A program made the translations under genes and the position numbers. A DNA stretch of 64,000 bases from Streptomyces sp. ISL-43. Its GTDB lineage: Bacteria; Actinomycetota; Actinomycetes; Streptomycetales; Streptomycetaceae. The notes beneath the pieces were generated by a model that saw only the letters and a program-made list of their open reading frames with translations, made no database searches and was not told the origin of the DNA. Where the stretch lies: assembly GCF_018614195.1 (NCBI RefSeq), contig NZ_JAGGOT010000028.1:149195-213194 (forward strand), given 5' to 3'. Shown in pieces: positions 57,420-64,000 of this stretch (within the stretch, counting starts at the first letter, position 1; each line of letters begins with the position of its first letter).

Positions 57420-58199
57420 TCAGGCGCGGGCGCGACGGCCGGGGGCCGTGATGCGGATCCGTCCGCGCGCGGGCGGCCCGCGCCGCTCGGCGGTGTGCGC
57501 GTGCACGGCCCCGCGCAGGGTGCGCGGCCGCTCGTGGGCGGCGGGGCGCCCCGCCGGCGCCGGTGCCACGGGAGTCCCGCGCGTCCACAGCAGTGCGAGG
57601 ACGCGGGAGAGCGGCCGGGCGGCGAGCAGCACCCCGGCCGCGAGAGCGGCGGCGAGCCGGAAGACGGCGGCCTCGCCCCCGGTCAGCCAGAGCGCGCAGA
57701 GCAGCCCGGCGAGGACGTGCGCGGCGATCATGCCGAGGCCGTCGTGGGCGTGGCCGGCTGCCATGCCGCCCATGCCCGCGCCCATACCCGCCATACCGCT
57801 CATGGCGTCCGTGCCGGCCGTCGCGGCCATGCCCGCCATGCCCGCCATGTCTGCCATGTCTGCCATACCCGCCATGGACGGCGACCCGGGGCCGGCCGTG
57901 TGGGCGGCGTCCGCCCCCATGTCCGCGCCGGCCGCGTGGTGGCTGCCGGCGGAGGCCGAGAAGACGAGGTGCAGGGCCGCTTGTACGCCGAGCACCGCCG
58001 CGGTGATGGAAAGCGGGCCGCGCCGCCGCCCGGCGGCGAGCCAGGCGAGCCCTCCGGTCAGCCCGAAAGCGGACAGAAGCCCCAGCGCGGGAATGTCCGT
58101 ACCGGACATGTACGAATGCCCCGCCGCACCCAGTGCGACAGCCACCGCCGCGAATACCGCGGCCCGCGTGGCGCGCAACGGCGCGGGGCTGTGTGACAT
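57420..58199 (-). CDS. Met/His-rich membrane protein, metal-binding candidate
   Basis: 259 residues with about five helices. Between TM3 and TM4 (about residues 95-155) is a stretch of repeated MAGM/MADM motifs followed by GHAHDG; the Met and His density resembles copper-binding proteins. The tail is Arg/Pro-rich. The ATG at 58199 begins MSHSPAPLRATRAAV with a clear helix after it. It precedes the PepSY gene on the same strand, and the pair may handle copper or another soft metal. No characterised relative is known to me. Confidence 0.75.
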   Translation of the reverse strand: MSHSPAPLRATRAAVFAAVAVALGAAGHSYMSGTDIPALGLLSAFGLTGGLAWLAAGRRRGPLSITAAVLGVQAALHLVFSASAGSHHAAGADMGADAAHTAGPGSPSMAGMADMADMAGMAGMAATAGTDAMSGMAGMGAGMGGMAAGHAHDGLGMIAAHVLAGLLCALWLTGGEAAVFRLAAALAAGVLLAARPLSRVLALLWTRGTPVAPAPAGRPAAHERPRTLRGAVHAHTAERRGPPARGRIRITAPGRRARA

Positions 58200-58264
58200 G
58201 ACCTGGGCATGCTGCCACGGGACCCCGCCTCGCTCAACGCCGCCCCGTGGCCGATCATGTTCCG

Positions 58265-58906
58265 ATGAACCCACTGCCGTTGACAGTGCCGTTGAGCGCG
58301 GTGTACGCGGGCGGGGTCCAGCTGGGGGCCTACGCCCTGGAGCGGCTGGATCCTGCGGCGCGGGAGCACCTGCTGCGCAGGTGCTCGACCAATGCCGACA
58401 ACCTCGACGCCGGCCGCTGGGAGACCCTGCCGGTCAGCGCGTTCCTCGTCGAGGAGCCGATGTCGCTGCCGTACGCCCTGCTGCTGACGGCCGTCCTCGG
58501 ATACGCGGAGTACGCGTACGGGGCCTGGTGGACGGCCGCGTCCTTCCTGTTCGGGCACACCGCGGCGACCCTGCTGGTGTACGGGGTCCTGCGCCGCACA
58601 GCCGACACGCGGACCCGGCGGGCGGTGGACGTCGGCGCCAGCTACGGGTTCAACACCGTGCTCGGCGCCCTGACCTCGGCGCTGCCGCGCGGGCCGGTGC
58701 GCACCGCCGCCCGGGTGGGGCTGCTGGCCCTGGCCGTACGGCCCGTGCTGCGGCGGGAGCGGACCTTCACGGATGCCGGGCACCTGGTCGCACTGGGCCT
58801 GGGCCTGGGGGTCTCGCTGGCCGCCGATTACCTTTCCGGGGCGAAATCTCGGAAAATCATAGGGATGACACGCGTAACCCAGCGCATGTCACCCCTGGCC
58901 GCTTAG
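58265..58906 (+). CDS. rhomboid-like membrane protein
   Basis: 213 residues, about six helices. DVGASYGFNTVLGAL contains the Ser in a rhomboid-like GASxG setting, and DAGHLVALGLGLGVSL the His, so a catalytic pair is possible. It is shorter than typical rhomboids and resembles actinobacterial rhomboid-like proteins of unknown activity. The start is unsure: ATG at 58265 has no ribosome site, and GTG at 58247 is an alternative. The 3' end runs into 13-bp direct repeats. Confidence 0.72.
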   Translation: MNPLPLTVPLSAVYAGGVQLGAYALERLDPAAREHLLRRCSTNADNLDAGRWETLPVSAFLVEEPMSLPYALLLTAVLGYAEYAYGAWWTAASFLFGHTAATLLVYGVLRRTADTRTRRAVDVGASYGFNTVLGALTSALPRGPVRTAARVGLLALAVRPVLRRERTFTDAGHLVALGLGLGVSLAADYLSGAKSRKIIGMTRVTQRMSPLAA

Positions 58907-58908
58907 TC

Positions 58909-58937
58909 CTTCGATCATTCGGTTCTTCGATCATTCG
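58909..58937. repeat. 13-bp direct repeats before the tyrosine phosphatase gene
   Basis: CTTCGATCATTCG occurs at 58909-58921 and 58925-58937, 16 bp apart, and TTCGA-ATG-TCGAA follows at 58934-58946 as an inverted repeat. They lie between the rhomboid-like and phosphatase genes. A related ATTCG motif recurs near 59952-59965, before the next gene. Confidence 0.55.
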
Positions 58938-58998
58938 AATGTCGAATGTCACCGCCGAAGTCACCGCCCATGCCACCGCCACCGCTGGAGCCGCCACG

Positions 58999-59814
58999 AT
59001 GACCGTCACTTCCGCCACGACCGTCGCCAACCTCCGCGACCTCGGCGACACCCCTCTCTCCGGCGGCCGCACGGTCCGCTCCGGGCTGGTCTTCCGCTCC
59101 GGCCAGCTCGACCGGCTCGACCTCGACGTCGACCGGGCGGTGGCCGCGCTGGGGTTCCGTACGGTCATCGACTTCCGGACCGACGTCGAGCGCGCCCAGC
59201 ACCCCGACCGGATGCCGGACGGCGCCCGGCTGCTCATAGCCGACGTCCTGGCCGACAAGGTGAACGCGGACAGCGGCGACGGCGAGGGGCCCGGGAAGAT
59301 ACCCGCCGCCCAGCTCAAGGACCTGCTGTCCGACCCGGTGGTGGCCGAGCAGCACTTGGGCGGCGGCAAGGCGCAGGCCTTGTTCGCCAGCGTCTACCGC
59401 TCGCTGGTGAGCTCCGGCTCCGCGCAGTCCTCGTACCGGCTGCTGCTGACGGAGCTCGCCGATCCGCAGGCGGGTCCGCTGCTCTTCCACTGCACGGCGG
59501 GCAAGGACCGCACGGGCTGGGGAGCCACCGTGATCCTGTCGCTGCTGGGCGCGGACGACGAGACGCTGATGAGCGAGTACCTGTCGGTGAACCCGGCGGT
59601 GCGGATCGCCTTCGCGTCGATGATCGAGGGCTTCACGGCGGCCGGCGGGGACCCGGAACTCGCACTGGCACTGATCGGCGTCTTCCCCTCGTACCTGGAG
59701 GCCGCGCTGGACGAGGTGAACACGCGCTACGGCTCGATGGAGAAGTACGTGCGCGAAGGTCTCGGCGTCCCCGACGAGACGGTCGAGGCGCTGCGCGCCC
59801 GCCTCGTCGCCTGA
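58999..59814 (+). CDS. protein-tyrosine/serine phosphatase (MptpB-like)
   Basis: 271 residues. The active-site loop HCTAGKDRTGWG (HCxxGKDRTG) is the signature of atypical tyrosine phosphatases of the MptpB/Y_phosphatase3 group; FRSGQLDRL and VIDFRTDVERAQHPD near the N-terminus also fit. GGAG lies eight bases before ATG 58999; an ATG 20 codons upstream at 58939 would lie within the direct repeats and has no ribosome site. The substrate is unknown; phosphoinositides are used by some relatives. Confidence 0.9.
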   Translation: MTVTSATTVANLRDLGDTPLSGGRTVRSGLVFRSGQLDRLDLDVDRAVAALGFRTVIDFRTDVERAQHPDRMPDGARLLIADVLADKVNADSGDGEGPGKIPAAQLKDLLSDPVVAEQHLGGGKAQALFASVYRSLVSSGSAQSSYRLLLTELADPQAGPLLFHCTAGKDRTGWGATVILSLLGADDETLMSEYLSVNPAVRIAFASMIEGFTAAGGDPELALALIGVFPSYLEAALDEVNTRYGSMEKYVREGLGVPDETVEALRARLVA

Positions 59815-59979
59815 GCGCGCACGCGTCCCGGTACCCCGGGGTCCGAACACCCGAACACCCGAGCAAACGAACGCCGCTCGGCCGACGGGTAGTTGACCCG
59901 GGGGGTACCTCCCGGCGGTAGCCGGGGAGTGTGCACCGCGCACGGGTGACCATTCGACCATTCGCTCGTTCTGCTGAAT

Positions 59980-61893
59980 GTGACTGCGCCGGATACCGCC
60001 ACCCGCCTCCTCTCGCCCGACGTCGAGCAGGCCGAGGCCGCCATCGTCGAGCACTATCCGCGGCTGGTGCGGCTCGCCTACCTGGTGCTGCCGCCCTCCC
60101 TCGGCCGCAACCGGCGGGTCCTCACCGCCCATTCGCTGGCCCAGCGCGCCCTGCCGCGCGGCCGGCGGGAGGCGGCCGGAGCGCAGGGCGGGGTCCCGGG
60201 CCAGCGGGGCGGGGCGGGTGCCGAGTCCGGTTACGCGTACGTACGCCTGCGCGTGCTGCGCTCCGCCCTGGAAGCCGGGATCCCGCTGAGCTTCCGCGCC
60301 CTGCCCCGGCGGGCCCAACTGCCGCCGCTGCTCCCCCAGGTGTGGGGGCTGCGACTGTTCCCGCGCTCCGGCGGCGCCGAGGAGCTGGCGCTCGACCAAT
60401 GGCTGGCCACCCTCGACGGGCCGGGCCGGGCCGCGTGCGTACTGCGGGCGCTGGAGCGGCTGCCCGAGCCCGAGGTGCTGCGGGTGCTGACCGAGGCCGG
60501 AGTCGTGAATCCGACCGCGGCCGTCGCGGAATCCGGGGATCCGTCGACCGACGAGCTCTTCAACTCCCCCGAGTTCGACCCGTGCGTGCTCCAGGCGCGG
60601 CCCACCGACCTGCTGCGCCGACGCCGGCTGACGCGGGCCGCGATCGCCGGCGGCGCCGCCCTCGCCGTGTGCGGGGCGCTCCTCGCACTGCCCGGTGGCG
60701 GCTGGGGAGCCGACGGGGCGGCGGCCCCCCTGTACGCGAAGAACGCGGCGGCCGAGCAGGCCCTGGACCCCGGGCAGCTGGTCCGGGTCGCGCCCACGGT
60801 CTGGCGCACGTCCTCGCGTACCGACTACTCCGGCTGGCCCGCCCGCGGGGACCGGGTCGACGACACCGCCCTGCTGCGGCGGGCGCTGGCCGTCTGGGCC
60901 CGGCCCGGCCGCTCGGTGGTCGTCTCGGCCACCCCCGGCACCCCGTCCGGGCCGCCGATGGGGCCGCCGCAGCTGCTGTTCGCCGGGACAGTCGACCAGG
61001 CCGTCGTGGTCCTGCTCTACGACGGCCTGCGCGTGGCGCGGTACGCCGAACCGCGCTCCGGCACCGAGGTCGCGGCCCTCGACTTCGCCCGGACCGACGG
61101 CGCGTCGGCGGACACGGCGATGGCCCTGGTGCTCAGCCGGGTCGACGGCAACGTCCGCTACCTGACGGCTCCGTGGGTGACGGGCGCGGCGGTGCGGGAC
61201 CTGCTGAAGCCCGGCGAGGCCCCGGCGGATCTGAAGCTGACGCCGGAGGGGATGACCCCGCCGGTGCCGAGCCCCGCCCCGGACGGCACCTGCGCCGGTT
61301 GGAACGCGCTGGTCCTGGCCGGCGACGGCGCGACCCGGCTGATCACCGACCTGGGCGAGCTGACCCCGGCGCGGCTGACGTCGGGCGCGCCGGGCGCCGA
61401 GCGGAACGTGACGGACGGCGCGGAGCTCGGCGAGTGGTCGCGGATCGCCTGCCTGCTGCCGTCGGTGCGCTCGCACGGGGTGCGGACGGTCAACGCGTGG
61501 ACGTACGCGAAGCAGCCGCTGCCCGAGGGCGACGGTACGGCGACCTGGCTGTGCACGCGGGCGGAGACCTGGCAGGGCACGGCCGACCGGGTGCAGGCGC
61601 AGTTCCTGGCCCCGGGGGCGCCGCTGGCCGCGCAGGCGGCGAAGGCGGAGGGCACTGCGGCGTGCGGGCCGCGGGAACCGCGGGTGCTGGCCGGGGTGCT
61701 GTGGAAGTCGAAGGCCGGCCAGTGGTACGTGCTGGCGGCGGGCAGCGCGCAGTTCGCCTCGCTGACGGTGGGCGGTGGCCAGGTGAGCGGGGTCGCGGTC
61801 GGCAACCGGCTGGCGGTGAAGGCTCCGGCGGGCGCGCAGGTCGAGCTGTCGGGCAAGCTCACGGACGGCTCGAAGGCGGGGGTACTGCGGTAG
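59980..61893 (+). CDS. membrane protein with sigma-factor-like N-terminus and extracytoplasmic domain
   Basis: 637 residues. The first 180 resemble a worn ECF sigma factor: EAAIVEHYPRLVRLAYLVLPPSLGRNRRVLTAHSLAQRAL recalls region 2 and LDGPGRAACVLRALERLPEPEVLRVLTEAGV recalls region 4. One transmembrane helix (about 219-238) follows, then a 400-residue outer domain with several cysteines (DGTCAGWNAL, RIACLLP, TWLCTRAE, TAACGPRE). I know no characterised example. It might be a degenerate sigma factor turned signalling or anchoring domain. GTG at 59980 has no obvious ribosome site. Confidence 0.72.
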   Translation: MTAPDTATRLLSPDVEQAEAAIVEHYPRLVRLAYLVLPPSLGRNRRVLTAHSLAQRALPRGRREAAGAQGGVPGQRGGAGAESGYAYVRLRVLRSALEAGIPLSFRALPRRAQLPPLLPQVWGLRLFPRSGGAEELALDQWLATLDGPGRAACVLRALERLPEPEVLRVLTEAGVVNPTAAVAESGDPSTDELFNSPEFDPCVLQARPTDLLRRRRLTRAAIAGGAALAVCGALLALPGGGWGADGAAAPLYAKNAAAEQALDPGQLVRVAPTVWRTSSRTDYSGWPARGDRVDDTALLRRALAVWARPGRSVVVSATPGTPSGPPMGPPQLLFAGTVDQAVVVLLYDGLRVARYAEPRSGTEVAALDFARTDGASADTAMALVLSRVDGNVRYLTAPWVTGAAVRDLLKPGEAPADLKLTPEGMTPPVPSPAPDGTCAGWNALVLAGDGATRLITDLGELTPARLTSGAPGAERNVTDGAELGEWSRIACLLPSVRSHGVRTVNAWTYAKQPLPEGDGTATWLCTRAETWQGTADRVQAQFLAPGAPLAAQAAKAEGTAACGPREPRVLAGVLWKSKAGQWYVLAAGSAQFASLTVGGGQVSGVAVGNRLAVKAPAGAQVELSGKLTDGSKAGVLR

Positions 61894-61981
61894 CCCTGGC
61901 CGGGCGGGGCGGCGGCGAGCGGCGGCAGGAAGTGGCGGCAGAGGGGTTTCCCTCCCTTGTACCCATCAGTACATTGACGCC

Positions 61982-62878
61982 ATGTCTAATACGCCGCCCG
62001 CGCCCGCCTTCGTGGCGTCGGAACACATAGACCTCAAGGCCCGGAACGTGTCCTTCTCCTGGGAGGACACCCCGCTCCACTGGCTGCCCGGCGACCCCTT
62101 CGCCAACCACACCATCAACGTGCTGCACCTCCTGCTCCCGGCGGGCGAGCGCTGGTTCGTGCACGTCTACAAGCAGGTGCTCCCGTACATCACGGACGAG
62201 GCACTGCGGGCGGACGTCGTCGGGTTCATCGGCCAGGAGGCCATGCACGCCACGGCGCACGACGACGTACTCCCCCACCTCAAGCGGCTGGGCCTGGACC
62301 CGACCCCCTACACCGCGCAGGTCGACTGGCTCTTCGAGAAGCTGCTCGGCGACCGGACGCTGCCGCCGGGCAAGGCGCGCAAGTGGTGGCTGATGGAGCG
62401 GGTGGCGATGATCGCGGCGATCGAGCACTACACGGCGTTCCTGGGCAACTGGGTCCTCAACGCGGACGAGCTGGACCGGCGGGGCGCCGATCCGATGATG
62501 CTGGACCTGCTGCGCTGGCACGGCGCGGAGGAGGTCGAGCACCGCTCGGTGGCCTTCGACCTCTTCATGCACCTGGACGGCAACTACCGCCGCCGGGCCA
62601 GGACTTGGGCCACGGCATTCACAGCACTGGTCTTCCTGTGGCAGCGCGGATCGCGCTACTTCATGGAGCACGATCCCGAGCGGCCCGGATCCAAGGCCTC
62701 GCTCGGCCAGTTCTACCGCGCGGGACGCAAGGGCACCCTGCCCTCCACGGGCGCGATGCTGAAGTCGATCCCGACGTACCTCTCCCGTACGTACCACCCC
62801 TCACAGGAGGGCTCGACGGCCCAGGCCGTCGCCTACCTGGCCTCCTCCCCCGGCGCCAACGGAGGTGCCCGGGCATGA
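61982..62878 (+). CDS. ferritin-like 'metal-dependent hydrolase' (PF10118 type), diiron candidate
   Basis: 298 residues. Glu and His residues occur in helical motifs GQEAMHATAHDDVL, MIAAIEHYTAFLG and LLRWHGAEEVEHRSVAFD, the arrangement of a diiron ferritin-like centre. The family is annotated as predicted metal-dependent hydrolase, without proven reaction. TACATT lies six bases before the ATG, so it is probably leaderless. Its stop overlaps the start of a flavin/2Fe-2S reductase gene (ATGA), which suggests it is an oxygenase-type enzyme fed with electrons. Confidence 0.85.
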   Translation: MSNTPPAPAFVASEHIDLKARNVSFSWEDTPLHWLPGDPFANHTINVLHLLLPAGERWFVHVYKQVLPYITDEALRADVVGFIGQEAMHATAHDDVLPHLKRLGLDPTPYTAQVDWLFEKLLGDRTLPPGKARKWWLMERVAMIAAIEHYTAFLGNWVLNADELDRRGADPMMLDLLRWHGAEEVEHRSVAFDLFMHLDGNYRRRARTWATAFTALVFLWQRGSRYFMEHDPERPGSKASLGQFYRAGRKGTLPSTGAMLKSIPTYLSRTYHPSQEGSTAQAVAYLASSPGANGGARA

Positions 62879-63930
62879 GGCGCACCACTGCGGTGACGGT
62901 GGCGGCGCTGGCGGGCACGGCGTGGCTCGCGAAGCGGGCGATCGGCAGCCGCATCGACGGCGGATCACCCCTGTGGCCGCTGCCCGCACTGGAGACCCCG
63001 GTGTCGGGCTACTCGCCGCGCCGGTGGATCCCCGCGCTGATCGCCTCCCGTACGGAGCCGGCGCAGGGCGTGCTGTCCCTGGTGCTGGAATCCCCGGAGC
63101 TTCCCGCCTGGACCCCCGGCGCCCACGTGGACGTGACGCTCCCCTCGGGCCTGGTACGCCAGTACTCGCTGTGCGGCGATCCGGCCGCCGAGGGCCGCTA
63201 CGCGATCGCGGTCCGGCTCGTCGAGGACGGCCGCGGCGGCTCGCGCGAGGCGCACGCGCAGCTGGTGGAGGGCGCGGAGCTCACGGTCCGCCCTCCGCGC
63301 AACCGCTTCCCCCTCCAGCCGTCCCCGTCCTACGCCTTCGTCGCGGGCGGCATCGGGATCACGCCGATCCTGCCGATGCTGCGGGCGGCCACCGCCGCGG
63401 GCGCGGACTGGACCCTGCTGTACGGCGGCCGCTCGCGCGCCTCGATGCCGTTCCTGGCGGAGCTCGCGGCGTACGGGGACCGGGTCACGATCCTCCCGGA
63501 GGACGAGGCGGGCCTCCCCGACCTGGCCCCGCTCTCCGGGAGCCGCCCGGGCACCCTGATCTACTGCTGCGGCCCGGCGCCGCTGATGGCGGCGGTCCAG
63601 GCCGCGGCCCCGGAGGGTGTCCCGGTCCACCTGGAGAGGTTCTCCCCGGCGGCCGGGACGGGTGACGCGAAGCCCTTCACGGTGGAACTCCACCGCTCGG
63701 GCCGGGTCGTCGAGGTCGCGGCCACGGAATCCACCCTGGCCGCGGTGCGCCGGGAGCTGCCCAACACCCCGTACTCGTGTGAGCAGGGCTTCTGCGGAAC
63801 CTGCCAGCACCGGGTCGTCTCGGGGGAGATCGACCACCGCGACACCCTGCTCACGGACGGCGAACGCGAGGACTCGATGCTCCTGTGCGTGTCCCGCGCG
63901 GCGTCGGAGCGGCTGGTCCTGGACCTGTAG
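62875..63930 (+). CDS. PDR-type flavin/2Fe-2S oxidoreductase
   Basis: 351 residues. Domains in order: an N-terminal hydrophobic helix (about 6-20), a flavin-binding barrel with RQYSLCGDP, an NAD-binding domain with VAGGIGITPILPML and YCCGPAPLMAA, and a C-terminal plant-type 2Fe-2S domain with CEQGFCGTC and a distal Cys in LLCVSR. It passes electrons from NAD(P)H to a partner enzyme. It overlaps the ferritin-like gene by four bases with GGAGG nine bases before the ATG, so the two are coupled and probably function together at the membrane. Confidence 0.92.
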   Translation: MRRTTAVTVAALAGTAWLAKRAIGSRIDGGSPLWPLPALETPVSGYSPRRWIPALIASRTEPAQGVLSLVLESPELPAWTPGAHVDVTLPSGLVRQYSLCGDPAAEGRYAIAVRLVEDGRGGSREAHAQLVEGAELTVRPPRNRFPLQPSPSYAFVAGGIGITPILPMLRAATAAGADWTLLYGGRSRASMPFLAELAAYGDRVTILPEDEAGLPDLAPLSGSRPGTLIYCCGPAPLMAAVQAAAPEGVPVHLERFSPAAGTGDAKPFTVELHRSGRVVEVAATESTLAAVRRELPNTPYSCEQGFCGTCQHRVVSGEIDHRDTLLTDGEREDSMLLCVSRAASERLVLDL

Positions 63931-64000
63931 GAGCCCGGACAGGGACACCTGAACGCGGGAAGGCCCCGGAGACCGAAGTGACGCTGTTGGTTAATTCGGG

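Noticed and set aside
1..64000. CRISPR array, insertion sequence, prophage or tRNA genes
   Set aside because: No regularly spaced 25-40 bp repeats with spacers, no transposase or integrase motifs, and no cloverleaf with CCA-like end were recognised. The short tandem repeats noted are coding or 10-12 bp period.

Overview
The window is a high-GC actinobacterial chromosome segment, almost certainly from Streptomyces. Signs of this are GC-rich third codon positions, frequent GTG/TTG starts, many leaderless transcripts (a TANNNT -10 box 6-8 nt before the start codon), and a gene order I recall from the Streptomyces core: nadA, pspA, the cob genes, pepA-lpd-sucB, aceE, glnA, lipA-lipB and glnII. 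I see no tRNA, rRNA, insertion sequence, phage gene or CRISPR array. About 55 protein genes are supported.

Layout. 0-9.3 kb: membrane-anchored protein, ErpA and NadA (divergent), an RND exporter, an orphan response regulator and a GT2 glycosyltransferase. 9.3-16.6 kb: cobalamin lower-ligand genes (cobS, an MBL-CobU fusion, cobT) interleaved with the PspA/PspAA stress pair, a DUF3043 protein and a methyltransferase. 16.7-20.6 kb: an MprF-like aminoacyl-phosphatidylglycerol synthase coupled to a rhomboid-like protein, then an orphan histidine kinase. 20.6-27.4 kb: a five-gene minus-strand exopolysaccharide operon (CE18/Agd3-like deacetylase, PelF-type GT4, 12-TM membrane protein, GH135 spherulin-4-like protein, GH114 lipoprotein). 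27.7-36.5 kb: PepA, then lipoyl-dependent 2-oxoacid dehydrogenase components (E3, two-lipoyl E2, GntR regulator, AceE E1). 36.6-41 kb: small regulators, SDR/TetR pair, MazG-like protein, GlnA. 41-46.4 kb: DUF4191 protein, LipA and LipB, an NsdA-type TPR regulator. 46.4-54.6 kb: an FAD oxidoreductase, TIGR01777 epimerase, VIT transporter, PP2C phosphatase, ArsC-like protein, Gfo/Idh oxidoreductase and GlnII. 54.6-64 kb: a small upstream ORF with an orphan winged-helix protein, PepSY and Met-rich membrane proteins, a second rhomboid-like protein, a tyrosine phosphatase, a membrane protein with a sigma-factor-like N-terminus, and a ferritin-like 'metal-dependent hydrolase' coupled to an FAD/2Fe-2S reductase.

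How the genes fit together. LipB and LipA supply the lipoyl cofactor for the E2 protein that works with Lpd and AceE; ErpA can mature Fe-S enzymes such as NadA and LipA. The two glutamine synthetases, 13 kb apart, both carry recognisable four-element GlnR operators. The most unusual feature is the 20.6-27.4 kb operon: its enzyme set (CE18 deacetylase, GH135, GH114) mirrors the fungal galactosaminogalactan cluster (Agd3, Sph3, Ega3), but is joined to a Pel-type glycosyltransferase and a 12-TM putative exporter. I read it as a candidate partially deacetylated galactosaminoglycan system of a Gram-positive mycelial bacterium.

Limits: all functional calls come from reading motifs by eye. Start codons were chosen from Shine-Dalgarno spacing, overlaps or leaderless promoters. 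Comparisons with other Streptomyces are from memory, not from a search.
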